A stretch of 64,000 bases of DNA from Spirosoma luteum DSM 19990 (GCF_000374065.1 NZ_KB893279.1:169719-233718), one strand, 5' to 3'. Shown: positions 44,882 through 53,428, counted from the first letter of the stretch. Program-made: numbers and translations. The notes: generated by a model not told the origin, from the letters alone.

Positions 44882-45829
44882 ATGAATTATGAGGAGATAG
44901 CTAAGCAGATAAAAGAGGTAGATAATCTTGTGAGCGGTGAGGGGCTGGCCTGTATTGTAATGATAAACTCAGTGAATGAGTTTGACGATCTTTATTGGCA
45001 TCATAAAGGGCAAATAAGCGATTCATGGAATTTTAGAGATTCATTAATTAGACGCTTAGACAGACTTGATCAAAATACGAGGATGGGAGCACTTAGGCAA
45101 GAAAAAGTACTACTGCTCACTCTCATGAAGAAGAGCGCCTTGACTGATTTGTATTTTACACCATATTTAAAAGACATGGCAAGACGTATAGTTGAGCTAT
45201 CAAATAAAGATATTTACTTGACTCTAACTAAATATGATTTTGTGCCAGAGGACTTTAAGCTGAAGCATACGACATTGCACCAGATACTAATATATTTAGT
45301 TCAATGGCGAGAGGAATTATATTACCGTTACTCAGAGATTATAAAGTTAGAGCATATGTCCCAATACGAATGGACTATAGAACCATCTATTAGCAGGCTC
45401 GAAAGCCTAAGCTTCATGCGTGTGAATAACAGATTGCGCTGGGTACTCAAAAAGAGGCAGTTAACTGATCTTCTCAAGCTATTCAAAAAGTACTTCTCAA
45501 GACGTGCCGATTTTTCAATAATTACCAATGTTTTGTATAATCCAAATTGTGATGGAAATATAATATGGGTGGGTAGTACCGAGGCTCTTGTTTACTTGTT
45601 CTGTCGATTAGTTGAACATGAATATATACTTAATAAGAATTGGGGTATGGTAATTATGAATCGACTTGTGTTTTGCAGTAAGCAAGGAAACATCATTACC
45701 AACAGGAACATTAACGCGACACTTTATAGAATCAAACATAAAGAGATAACCACAAAAGAATTCAAGCTTATAGATAGAAAGTTGACTGACTTCAAAGTGG
45801 AAAACGGCCCTTTTGGTTACATGGAATGA
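44882..45829 (+). CDS. Unrecognised 315-residue protein in an AT-rich island
   Basis: A soluble protein with no signal peptide or membrane segment and visibly more AT-rich codons than its neighbours. No family is recognised with confidence. The N-terminal 200 residues are helical and basic (DSLIRRLDRLDQNTRMGALR, FVPEDFKLKHTTLHQILIYL). The C-terminal part (GNIIWVGSTEALVYLFCRLV, then NRNINATLYRIKHKEIT) resembles the tail of RteC-like and related regulators of Bacteroidota mobile elements, but only weakly. It begins 20 bases after the integrase remnant, inside the putative element bounded by tRNA-Leu and 47341. Confidence 0.7.
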   Translation: MNYEEIAKQIKEVDNLVSGEGLACIVMINSVNEFDDLYWHHKGQISDSWNFRDSLIRRLDRLDQNTRMGALRQEKVLLLTLMKKSALTDLYFTPYLKDMARRIVELSNKDIYLTLTKYDFVPEDFKLKHTTLHQILIYLVQWREELYYRYSEIIKLEHMSQYEWTIEPSISRLESLSFMRVNNRLRWVLKKRQLTDLLKLFKKYFSRRADFSIITNVLYNPNCDGNIIWVGSTEALVYLFCRLVEHEYILNKNWGMVIMNRLVFCSKQGNIITNRNINATLYRIKHKEITTKEFKLIDRKLTDFKVENGPFGYME

Positions 45830-45990
45830 CTAAAACGCAGTCCTTCATAATTATTTATGTTATTGACTATCAGGAATTTGCAAAGCTTTTGTTTATCCTT
45901 GGCGGGTACATTTGATTTTTGTAGGATTTTTTCTATTTTCTTTACATCCAGTTAGTTAATGATTGTCATTCTGGCAAAGGTTGGCTAACC

Positions 45991-46040
45991 GGGTTTGCGC
46001 AAACCCATTTTTCAAACAGGTAAAACCGTTTAAAAATGGG
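45991..46040. repeat. Nested palindromes in the island
   Basis: GGGTTTGCGCAAACCC at 45991-46006 is a perfect 16-base palindrome. It abuts a second inverted repeat, CCCATTTTTCAAAC at 46004-46017 with GTTTAAAAATGGG at 46028-46040, with one unpaired base. The right arm contains the ATG of the small frame at 46036. Confidence 0.7.
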
Positions 46041-46149
46041 AATAACCACAGTGAGCGAGGCTGAGGAGTTCAGCCAGCAATTACAGGATCAGGGCCAACA
46101 GTTAACGCCACAGCAGCAGTTAACTTTCCTTTTCAAGGAAGGCGGGTAG
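46036..46149 (+). pseudogene. Short coding remnant in the island
   Basis: A 37-codon frame, VSEAEEFSQQLQDQGQQLTP and QQQLTFLFKEGG, then TAG. Downstream to 46525, pieces of protein-like sequence continue between stops, such as KDLGALQVDGLTHLKNMAVE ending at 46520. No family is recognised. The stretch 45830-46531 therefore looks like decayed coding sequence, with no intact gene. Confidence 0.35.
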
Positions 46150-46531
46150 ATAACGGTCAATAGTCGTCGCTGAAACGTCTAGTCACTACTCAACGGGAAG
46201 TCGTTGAAATCAGGGCATCACAATCAGTGGGCCTTATTATCCGATTAATTTCCAGACGTGAAGAAACTATTCATTCAAAACGATTTGGGATTAGCCACTG
46301 CTTTCAGCCGCTCGTAGTTTTACCGCATACACCTTGTTTGCATCACGGCTGATGGAGAAAACGGGCAGACCGGAGATGCAAGCCAATACGATATACTTCA
46401 GCAAGATTAAACGATACTTGTCCTCAAGGATTTAGGTGCGCTACAGGTAGATGGGCTAACCCATCTCAAAAACATGGCCGTTGAGCAAACCACCGCTCAG
46501 CCGCCTACGTTAACTAGATAAGTCAATTCTG

Positions 46532-46849
46532 ATGAATCGTAAAGAATTTTTTATTGGCCTGATTTGGCAGACAGACCGTTTGCGGTTTTCTATCGACACT
46601 GAACAGGGAAAAGTCGTTAACTTTGTGGCTCAGTATGAGACCTGGCTAACTGGAAAGTGGCAGGCCGTTGTACGGTACGATTTTGCACACAGCTTTTTTC
46701 ATCGGGATTTGACGAATCCAGACGGGGAACAGGAAAAAACACCTATTGACATTCAGGACCGGGGGCAAGCGTTGGACTATGCAAAAAACGACCTTATTGC
46801 TAACTGGCAACAGTATTTAGAGCGGTACACAAACCGAATGAAGCAATGA
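46532..46849 (+). CDS. Small conserved protein, first of an overlapping pair
   Basis: A 105-residue protein with a sequence that resembles a conserved group of small proteins (possibly DUF7718): VVNFVAQYETWLTGKWQAVV, RYDFAHSFFHRDL, and QALDYAKNDLIANWQQYLER. The RYDxAHxFxHRD run, with its His, Asp and Arg residues, could be catalytic or metal binding. It overlaps the next gene by 4 bases. The pair may be a toxin-antitoxin-like unit, but this is only inferred from size, overlap and setting. Confidence 0.65.
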   Translation: MNRKEFFIGLIWQTDRLRFSIDTEQGKVVNFVAQYETWLTGKWQAVVRYDFAHSFFHRDLTNPDGEQEKTPIDIQDRGQALDYAKNDLIANWQQYLERYTNRMKQ

Positions 46850-47064
46850 AAGACAAGGAGGAAATGAGCCGCAACATTGGATTGGCCTTTGATTTGTTGA
46901 GCGAGGTTATCAATAACCCTGCTTTGGCAGATGCTATACCCGATGGCTCAACCGTTCGGTTTGTACGAGTTGATAGTGATGAAACCCGCAACGTTCCCTT
47001 TATAGTACGTACTCCTCAGCTATTGCCTAAAGGATTTGATTTCACGTTCTCGAAAGCCAGTTGA
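46846..47064 (+). CDS. Small conserved protein, second of the pair
   Basis: A 72-residue protein, MSRNIGLAFDLLSEVINNPA and then LADAIPDGSTVRFVRVD. The NPxxxxxIPDGS part is like the DUF5647 group of small proteins. It starts within the stop codon region of the preceding gene and is followed by a terminator at 47092-47114, so the two form a closed bicistronic unit. The function is unknown. Confidence 0.6.
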   Translation: MKDKEEMSRNIGLAFDLLSEVINNPALADAIPDGSTVRFVRVDSDETRNVPFIVRTPQLLPKGFDFTFSKAS

Positions 47065-47091
47065 CAACGTACCGGCTTGCTGATTGATAAG

Positions 47092-47114
47092 GCTCCTGTT
47101 CAGGAGCTTTTTTT
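47092..47114 (+). terminator. Terminator after the two-gene pair
   Basis: GCTCCTG (47092-47098) pairs with CAGGAGC (47101-47107), followed by seven T bases. It ends transcription of the pair at 46532-47064. Confidence 0.85.
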
Positions 47115-47327
47115 GTGGCAGGGCTACGCCCAAAACATGAAGCAGGGGAGGGGTGTATCAATTCTCTATCATTGGCCTGATTGACAACCGTTGTACTAGG
47201 CAAAAAGGAAAGGTGCCAAGATTTAGGGAGAGGGGGATTTTCTGTTACTCGTGTAAAATCTGTTTCCTATTTGTTACTCACTATATTTATGATACTGAAA
47301 AACAGATAGTTATGTGGTTGTTTTGTA
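47115..47327. other. Right end of the island with GTTACTC motifs
   Basis: No gene is seen in these 213 bases. TTTGTTACTC occurs at 47270-47279 and CTGTTACTC at 47242-47250; the same TTTGTTACTC is at 44435-44444 near the tRNA-Leu end. These could be integrase arm-binding sites of the decayed element, one set at each end. Confidence 0.35.
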
Positions 47328-47341
47328 CCCGCTCCCGGTAC
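47328..47341 (+). repeat. Candidate attachment site, far side
   Basis: CCCGCTCCCGGTAC, one base different from 44300-44313 in tRNA-Leu. It marks the probable right boundary of the element, next to the desaturase gene's terminator. Confidence 0.5.
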
Positions 47342-47342
47342 C

Positions 47343-47389
47343 AAAATGCGCAATGCCTTGCTATCAACACATAGCAAGGCATTGCGCAT
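47343..47389 (-). terminator. Terminator of the desaturase gene
   Basis: ATGCGCAATGCCTTGCTA at 47346-47363 and its perfect reverse complement at 47372-47389 form an 18-base stem with an 8-base loop. On the minus strand it follows the desaturase stop (47404) and is followed by TTTT. The perfect length is unusual for a terminator. Confidence 0.75.
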
Positions 47390-47403
47390 GTAAAAAGACT
47401 GTT

Positions 47404-48450
47404 TTAGCTGACTACCTTTTCGGCCGCTGTTTCTTTGGGCTGATTTACGTATTTTTTCAGGAAGTCTTTTTTATTATCCCGGTAGGAGGATACCATACCC
47501 ATCTTGTATAGGCCAAGAATATAGAGCCAGGCAAAATCTAACTGCATTGGAAGAAAACCGGCACGGGCACTACTAGGGTAGAGGTGGTGGTTATTGTGCC
47601 ACTCACCCGAAAAAATGCCGGGCCTTGTTTGATTGATGGACAGATTCCGACGGTCGAAGTCGACGCCATCCACGTGTTTCTCTTCGCCTTTCCCGTGGCC
47701 GGTGTAGTTGAACAAGCGGACCAGAACGAACCAGAACAGCGCCCCGGTAAACAATCCACAGGCCAGTGCGGGGCCACCAATCAGATAAAACATGGTGAAC
47801 CAGAACGACCAGTTCAGCAGCCACAGGCCAATAGTATAGTAAGGCGAAGCAATAGAACCCCAGGTCAGATACTGTTTATAGCTGTTAATCCAGACACCGG
47901 TATGTTTCATGAAACTGGCGGCCTTGGCGTATTCCTCTTCCGTCAGATTCTTGGCGATACTCTGGTGATTTACATCTGACAGCATACAGTACATCAGGCC
48001 ACCACTGGCATTATAGGGGTCGCCCGGCTGGTCGGATTTCGAATGGTGCACATGGTGCGATACCACGTAAATCTCCTCTGGAAACGTCTTCAACACCAGA
48101 TTCTGAGTAATAAATCGCCAGATGGGATGGCTGAATGTGAAGGCTTTGTGCGTGCTGTACCGATGAAACCAAATGGTGGCATGGGTACTCATAATCACAA
48201 TGCTATACAGAAAGGAAACCAGGAATAGCGGAATGGTGAAGTATTTGAAGAAAGCCAGTATGAAAAAGGGAACCAGGCAAACAGCCATCATCCAGCTTAC
48301 AGCGGAGATCCAGTTTCGTTTGTCTGCGAATATGTTAATTCGTGAAAAAGCTTCCTTGAAGAGCTGCCCGGTCGTGGGAATGATTAATTCACCTTTCTCA
48401 TTGCTCCAGCCGTAAGACGGTTCTTGAAGCACATTGTCAATAAATGCCAT
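47404..48450 (-). CDS. Membrane fatty acid desaturase (acyl-CoA desaturase type)
   Basis: A 348-residue membrane desaturase. The three histidine boxes that bind the di-iron centre are HRYSTH (in WFHRYSTHKAF), HHVHH (in VVSHHVHHSKSDQPG) and HNNHH (in GEWHNNHHLYP). Membrane segments are at about 55-95 and 195-240. It introduces a double bond in membrane acyl chains, probably at the delta-9 position, and helps adjust fluidity. The gene is monocistronic with a strong terminator. Confidence 0.9.
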   Translation of the reverse strand: MAFIDNVLQEPSYGWSNEKGELIIPTTGQLFKEAFSRINIFADKRNWISAVSWMMAVCLVPFFILAFFKYFTIPLFLVSFLYSIVIMSTHATIWFHRYSTHKAFTFSHPIWRFITQNLVLKTFPEEIYVVSHHVHHSKSDQPGDPYNASGGLMYCMLSDVNHQSIAKNLTEEEYAKAASFMKHTGVWINSYKQYLTWGSIASPYYTIGLWLLNWSFWFTMFYLIGGPALACGLFTGALFWFVLVRLFNYTGHGKGEEKHVDGVDFDRRNLSINQTRPGIFSGEWHNNHHLYPSSARAGFLPMQLDFAWLYILGLYKMGMVSSYRDNKKDFLKKYVNQPKETAAEKVVS

Positions 48451-48617
48451 ATAGGAAATTTACGTATAGTATTTAAACGTGGATTTCTAAGTAACGGTAT
48501 AAAAAGAACATTACCTAATTGTGATATGCTTGACGCCATACGTATTTCTCCATACGTCATTAGTATACTGGCTGTACGGGGATAGGTTTTTTTACCTGAT
48601 TATCCTATTCGAACAAG

Positions 48618-49397
48618 CTACTCGAACTGAAACGCAACATAGGTGCAGCTTCCCTTACTCGTATTCTGAAGGGCGTGTGGAACGTTGGATTCCAGAAAAA
48701 TCAGGTCGCCGACAGTGGCAGAGAACAGCTTTCCGTCAATACTTTCCTGCGACGATTTATCGATCATAAGCAGGAATTCCGCGGCCCGATGCGTGTGGGG
48801 TGGGTGGCTCCATAATCCCTGATTAAGGGTGGTTACGTGCATCTCGAACCGTTTGGTCATAGCCGTCGGCCGGTCGAACATCCGGCGGATACCTCCCTTA
48901 TCGTGCGGCTGAAAAGGCACATCGTTCCAGTCGACCCAGAAAGAGCCCCCCGCTTTTTGCCCCCGTTCAAGATTGGTCGGCTCTTTTGACTGGTAGCGCA
49001 TCACATAATAGGTCACGGGCGTATCTCCTTCATTCGTGAAGCCATGTTCGTCGCCCGGTGTCATGAGGGCAACACTACCCGCGCCCAGCGTTTTTGTTTT
49101 GCCCGCTATAGTTACGGTAAGTTTGCCTTCTTTTATAATGATAAGTTCCTCATCATCGTGTTTGTGCGCCGGATGCGGAGCCGGATGCGGAGCCTGATGC
49201 GGCATAACGGTGGTGGCGTGAACTTTAAGATGGCTAAAATCGCGCGTGCTCCCCTCCAGCAGTACCCGCTGTTCCGAAGTCTCTTTTTTAACGACGGGTG
49301 TAGCAGCCCACACATATGTTCGGGATTCAATAGGCTGGGCTACCAGCTGATGCGCGGTCAGGCAGAGGGCAATTACGAAAATGGAACGAGAAAGCAT
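48618..49397 (-). CDS. Exported two-domain cupin protein
   Basis: A 259-residue bicupin with a signal peptide (SIFVIALCLTAHQLVA). The first cupin has a His-rich metal motif, PHPAHKHDDEELIIIKEGKL, then LMTPGDEHGFTNEGDTPV; the second has GLWSHPPHTHRAAEFLLMID and GDLIFLESNVPHAL. Just before the first motif is a short PAPHP repeat encoded by a 12-bp tandem repeat. It resembles ureidoglycine aminohydrolase-like bicupins but no purine genes are near, so the substrate is unknown. Confidence 0.82.
   Translation of the reverse strand: MLSRSIFVIALCLTAHQLVAQPIESRTYVWAATPVVKKETSEQRVLLEGSTRDFSHLKVHATTVMPHQAPHPAPHPAHKHDDEELIIIKEGKLTVTIAGKTKTLGAGSVALMTPGDEHGFTNEGDTPVTYYVMRYQSKEPTNLERGQKAGGSFWVDWNDVPFQPHDKGGIRRMFDRPTAMTKRFEMHVTTLNQGLWSHPPHTHRAAEFLLMIDKSSQESIDGKLFSATVGDLIFLESNVPHALQNTSKGSCTYVAFQFE
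49169..49202. repeat. 12-bp tandem repeat in the bicupin gene
   Basis: CCGGATGCGGAG at 49169-49180 and 49181-49192, then CCTGATGCGG at 49193-49202. It encodes the AP/HP repeat before the metal-binding His motif and is a candidate for slippage. Confidence 0.75.
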
Positions 49398-49555
49398 GAC
49401 GACAAAAGTTGTGTGATTCTATAAGGCAACGGCCGTAGTCAGTTACTGCCAGAGGTTGTTACGAGTAGCCAGATATGGGCAGAAGCGCAACCCCATCTGA
49501 CGATAACCTTTCGGCTAAATGACGGTTATCCTAACGTATCACAACTACTGCTACG

Positions 49556-50587
49556 ATGCGTATGTCACTGCAAACGAAGACCATCCTGTGGGGACTGGCC
49601 GGGGTGGGGGCCTGGGTAACCCTAAAATCGGAATTAGCGAAAAAACGGACGATTGATTTTCGGGGCAAAACAGTCGTTATTACGGGTGGTTCGCGGGGGC
49701 TGGGGCTTGAGATAGCCCGGTTGCTGGCGCAGGAGGGGGCTAATCTGGCTCTGTGTGCCCGTGATGCCGATGAACTGGACCGCGCCCGTCAAGAGTTGCA
49801 AGCCTATGGCGTATCGGTACATACTCAGCCCTGTGACCTGACTGATAAAGCGCAGATTGATCACTTCATTGCCAACGTTCAGAAAACGTTCGGGCCGATT
49901 GATGTGCTTATCAACAATGCCGGTATTATTTTGGTAGCTCCCTATGAAAACGCGACGGAAGCTGATTTCAGAGAGTCGATGGAAACAAATTTCTGGGCTG
50001 CCTTTCACATGGTCAATGCGGTACTGCCCAAGATGCGATTGCGGAAACAGGGTCGTATTGTCAACATTGCGTCCATCGGTGGTAAGGTTGCCGTTCCTCA
50101 CCTGTCAACTTACTCAACCAGTAAATTTGCGCTGGTGGGTTATTCGGAAGGGTTACGGGCCGAACTGCTGAAGGATGGTATCTATGTTACTACTATTTGC
50201 CCCGGCCTGATGCGTACGGGAAGTCCGCGTAACGCGCTCGTCAAAGGGCAGCACGAGAAAGAATATGCCGCGTTCAAAATCAGCGATTCGATTCCGCTGC
50301 TCACGATGAGTTCAGCGAATGCCGCCCGGCAGGTTGTAGAGGCTTGTCGCCATGGACAGGCTGAGCGGCTACTTTCGTTGCCGGCCAAAGTAGGGGCTGC
50401 TATTCAGGGCGTTGCTCCTAACCTGCTGGCCGAGGTAGTAGCCATCGTCGCGCGTATGCTCCCTATGCCGGGCAGCAATGGCGAAGGGAGACGCATGGGG
50501 AAAGACAGTAGATCTGCCCTGTCGGAGTCAGTACTGACCATGCTTACCGACGAAGCCGCAGAACGTAACAACGAAAACGTCCATTGA
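49556..50587 (+). CDS. Membrane-anchored SDR-family oxidoreductase
   Basis: A 343-residue short-chain dehydrogenase. An N-terminal hydrophobic segment (ILWGLAGVGAWVTLKSEL) precedes the Rossmann domain with VVITGGSRGLGLEIARLLAQ, the NNAG motif in VLINNAGII, and the catalytic YSTSK (HLSTYSTSKFALVGYSEG). Ser in the IASIGG segment completes the triad. The last 60 residues are an extension beyond the usual 250-residue SDR. The substrate is unknown. Confidence 0.88.
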   Translation: MRMSLQTKTILWGLAGVGAWVTLKSELAKKRTIDFRGKTVVITGGSRGLGLEIARLLAQEGANLALCARDADELDRARQELQAYGVSVHTQPCDLTDKAQIDHFIANVQKTFGPIDVLINNAGIILVAPYENATEADFRESMETNFWAAFHMVNAVLPKMRLRKQGRIVNIASIGGKVAVPHLSTYSTSKFALVGYSEGLRAELLKDGIYVTTICPGLMRTGSPRNALVKGQHEKEYAAFKISDSIPLLTMSSANAARQVVEACRHGQAERLLSLPAKVGAAIQGVAPNLLAEVVAIVARMLPMPGSNGEGRRMGKDSRSALSESVLTMLTDEAAERNNENVH

Positions 50588-50763
50588 GTAATAAGGGCTA
50601 CTGAATTTCTAACGCCGGGGAATTTTAGCGGCTATCACCTCCATAAAGTCTGCCTGATGGTATTCCTGCTGGCATAACGAACGCTTTATCATCTGCATCC
50701 TGTCTTAGCGCACTGTGCAATGGTTGATATCTAGTAAAACTGAACTATACGCAAAACGACACG

Positions 50764-50802
50764 ATCCCGGTCAATAGACCCAATTCGGGCAATGACCGGG
50801 AT
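50764..50802. repeat. Inverted repeat after the SDR gene
   Basis: ATCCCGGTCA (50764-50773) is the reverse complement of 50793-50802, with a 19-base loop and no T run. It lies in the 275-base gap between the SDR gene and the convergent small gene; it may be a weak bidirectional terminator. Nothing else is seen in the gap. Confidence 0.5.
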
Positions 50803-50862
50803 TGTATCATGTGAAAGCAGGTTGTTTGGCCGGGGTACAGCACATCCTGGAATCATCGCCAT

Positions 50863-51120
50863 CTATTCATCCTGGATGGTTACGTCGTGTTTTTTGGCCG
50901 CTTTCTTGATTCGTTCTTTAATTACGGCTACTTCATCAGCATCGTACTTCGCTGCGTTATCCTTGTGATTGATGTAATTCCACGCAGCACGAACGTGTTC
51001 GGGCGTATCAATAGGATACTTTTTGTTGGTACGGTCCGCAAAGTCAACATCGCCGTATTTGTGATCTCCTTCGGTCGGATTGACATCATCACGCCGGTCT
51101 ATTTTAGGGTCGTTTGCCAT
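50863..51120 (-). CDS. Small DUF6582-like protein
   Basis: An 85-residue hydrophilic protein starting MANDPKIDRRDDVNPTEG, with KYPIDTPEHVRAAWNYINHK and the C-terminal VIKERIKKAAKKHDV. The KYPIDTPEHVRAAW run matches a small conserved domain also found in phage-derived and stress-related proteins. The function is unknown. The ATG at 51120 is used; the frame stays open to 51165. Confidence 0.75.
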   Translation of the reverse strand: MANDPKIDRRDDVNPTEGDHKYGDVDFADRTNKKYPIDTPEHVRAAWNYINHKDNAAKYDADEVAVIKERIKKAAKKHDVTIQDE

Positions 51121-51203
51121 GATCGTTGAGTTGTTTTGTTGGATGTGGTTAACTATAACCAGCAACCGAATGTTTACTAGCCGTACAACCTTGAACTACC
51201 CGT

Positions 51204-52274
51204 ATGTCATCATTATTTTCCCCGTTATCCATTCGTACTCTCCAGCTTAAAAATCGTATTGTTGTTTCACCCATGTGCCAGTATTCCAGCGAAGATGGTT
51301 TTTCTACCGACTGGCATCTGGTGCATCTAGGCAGTCGGGCGGTAGGCGGAGCGGGCTTGATTTTTACCGAGGCTGCGGCTGTTTCTGCCGAAGGCCGTAT
51401 CACCCCCGAAGACCTGGGCATCTGGAAAGACGAGCATATTGAGGGCCTGCAACGAATTACCCGGTTTATCCGGCAGAATAACTCAGTACCGGGTATCCAA
51501 CTGGCCCATGCTGGTCGTAAAGCCAGCCATCGCCGACCCTGGGAGGGTGGTAACCTTATTTTACCGACGGATGAACGGGGTTGGCAATCGGTAGGGCCAA
51601 GTGCTATTTCGTTTCAGGGGTCTGGCCCGGAACCAATGGCCTTAACCACCGAAGGGATCGAAAAAGTACTTGCCGATTTCCAGCTGGCGGCACAACGTGC
51701 CCTGACAGCGGGTTTTCAGGTTGTCGAAATTCATGCCGCCCATGGCTATTTGCTGCACGAGTTTCTGTCGCCACTCAGCAATCAGCGAACGGACGATTAT
51801 GGCGGGGCTTTTGCTAACCGTGTTCGGTTGTTGCTGGAGGTTGTTGCGCGTGTTCAAACCGTATGGCCATCGGAACTGCCGCTCTTTGTACGTATATCCG
51901 CTACCGACTGGACGGAGGGCGGCTGGACAATTGATGATTCGGTGGCGCTGGCTGGTATCCTGAAAGACAAAGGCGTTGATGTAATAGATTGCTCAACAGG
52001 TGGTAACGTGGCAACGGCTAAAATTCCGGTGAAACCCGGCTATCAGGTGCCCTTTGCCGAACGTATCAGGAAAGAAACGGGGATTATGACTGCTGCCGTG
52101 GGTTTGATTACATCACCCGAACAGGCAAACACCATTTTGTCCAGCGGGCAGGCCGACCTCGTTTTGCTGGCCAGAGAATTTCTGCGCGACCCCTATTTCC
52201 CGCTTCATGCTGCCCAGGCAACCGGTGCCGCCACGGCCTGGCCCGTTCAGTACGAACGGGCCAGGCCCCGATGA
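51204..52274 (+). CDS. NADH:flavin oxidoreductase (old yellow enzyme, YqjM-like)
   Basis: A 356-residue FMN enzyme. Family motifs include VVSPMCQYSSEDGF at the N-terminus (the Cys is typical of YqjM-type enzymes), LAHAGRKASHRRPWEGG, the substrate His pair in EIHAAHGYLLHEFLSPLSNQ, RTDDYGGAFANRVRLLLEV, and the phosphate-binding region AAVGLITSPEQA with LVLLAREFLRDPYFP. It reduces activated alkenes. The gene is monocistronic. Confidence 0.92.
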   Translation: MSSLFSPLSIRTLQLKNRIVVSPMCQYSSEDGFSTDWHLVHLGSRAVGGAGLIFTEAAAVSAEGRITPEDLGIWKDEHIEGLQRITRFIRQNNSVPGIQLAHAGRKASHRRPWEGGNLILPTDERGWQSVGPSAISFQGSGPEPMALTTEGIEKVLADFQLAAQRALTAGFQVVEIHAAHGYLLHEFLSPLSNQRTDDYGGAFANRVRLLLEVVARVQTVWPSELPLFVRISATDWTEGGWTIDDSVALAGILKDKGVDVIDCSTGGNVATAKIPVKPGYQVPFAERIRKETGIMTAAVGLITSPEQANTILSSGQADLVLLAREFLRDPYFPLHAAQATGAATAWPVQYERARPR

Positions 52275-52425
52275 ATGAGTGACCAGCCAGTCGGATTTTA
52301 AACATTTTCCGGACTGAGCGAGTAAGTACTATTGTTTATGCCACTTACTGAATAAGCTGGTGTTTACTATCCGGTTAAATGAGCTGCCGGAAAGCAACCA
52401 TTCCATCTATTAATCGATAAATACT

Positions 52426-53283
52426 ATGCGTTGGTTAGGAGGCCGTGAAAGTGACAATGTCGATGACCGCCGGGGTAGCAGTGGTGGCGGGATGTTGGTT
52501 GGCGGTGGTATCGGCACTGTAGTGGTAGCCATCATCGTGATGCTGCTGGGTGGCGACCCGTCGGAAATTCTTAATCAGACAGCGCCAAGCCAGGCAACGT
52601 CGCAACAGGCTCCGGCCGGTCCGCAGGCCGACGATGATGCCGCTCTTTTTACGAGCCGGGTGCTGGCCAGCACGGAGGATGTCTGGACCAAACTATTTGC
52701 CGAACAGGGTTCTCAGTACCCCAAACCAACGCTGGTGATGTTCCGGGGAGCTACGTCGTCGGGTTGTGGTACCGCCCAGCAGGCAATGGGTCCTTTTTAC
52801 TGCCCCCTCGACCAGAAAGTATACATCGACTTATCGTTTTATGACGAACTGGCCCGGCGCTTCAATGCTCCCGGTGACTTCGCAATGGCGTATGTAATAG
52901 CCCACGAAATTGGTCACCATGTGCAGAAGCAAATGGGGATTATGGAAAAAACCGACCAGCTACGTCAGCAGATGAGCAAGAGGGATTACAACCGCGTATC
53001 GGTTCGGCTGGAACTCCAGGCTGACTTCTTCGCGGGGGTTTGGGCGCATCACGCGCAGGGACAGAGTCTTGCCCTCAATGACAGCGACGTTGAATCGGCC
53101 CTGACGGCGGCTAATGCCATTGGTGACGATAAAATTCAGGAAGAAACGCAGGGGCGGGTAGTGCCCGATGCATTTACGCACGGCACCTCAGCCCAGCGGG
53201 TATACTGGTTTAAGAAAGGACTCAAAACCGGTGACCTTAGCCAGGGAGATACCTTCAATAGCCGCGAAGATTCTAATCTGTAG
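52426..53283 (+). CDS. Neutral zinc metallopeptidase (YpfJ/KPN_02809-like)
   Basis: A 285-residue single-pass membrane protein. The short N-terminus MRWLGGRESDNVDDRRGSSG is typical of the family, followed by a membrane segment (GTVVVAIIVMLLG) and the peptidase-like domain with CPLDQKVYIDLSFYDELARR and the HExxH zinc motif in AYVIAHEIGHHVQ. A second conserved run is LELQADFFAGVWAHH. Activity and substrate in the family are not well known. A terminator follows. Confidence 0.88.
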   Translation: MRWLGGRESDNVDDRRGSSGGGMLVGGGIGTVVVAIIVMLLGGDPSEILNQTAPSQATSQQAPAGPQADDDAALFTSRVLASTEDVWTKLFAEQGSQYPKPTLVMFRGATSSGCGTAQQAMGPFYCPLDQKVYIDLSFYDELARRFNAPGDFAMAYVIAHEIGHHVQKQMGIMEKTDQLRQQMSKRDYNRVSVRLELQADFFAGVWAHHAQGQSLALNDSDVESALTAANAIGDDKIQEETQGRVVPDAFTHGTSAQRVYWFKKGLKTGDLSQGDTFNSREDSNL

Positions 53284-53312
53284 CAAGCTGATTCAGAGTA
53301 TATACGGGTAGA

Positions 53313-53337
53313 ACGGAGCTGATAAGGCTCCGTTTTT
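53313..53337 (+). terminator. Terminator after the metallopeptidase gene
   Basis: ACGGAGC (53313-53319) pairs with GCTCCGT (53327-53333) across TGATAAG, followed by T residues to 53337. Confidence 0.8.
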
Positions 53338-53428
53338 GCGTTTCGGGCAGGTTGAATCCAGTTGCCCACTAGAGTAGCCACCTGTGCTGCCCGGCTTTTT
53401 TCGTCCAACTTACCTGACGCATTAACGT

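Noticed and set aside
47153-47374. 73-codon frame at the right end of the island
   Set aside because: It runs through the candidate attachment site and into the desaturase terminator hairpin, and shows no family sequence.
49169-49202. Short tandem repeat as a possible CRISPR array
   Set aside because: The unit is 12 bases with no spacers and lies in frame inside a coding region. No CRISPR array or cas gene was seen anywhere in the window.
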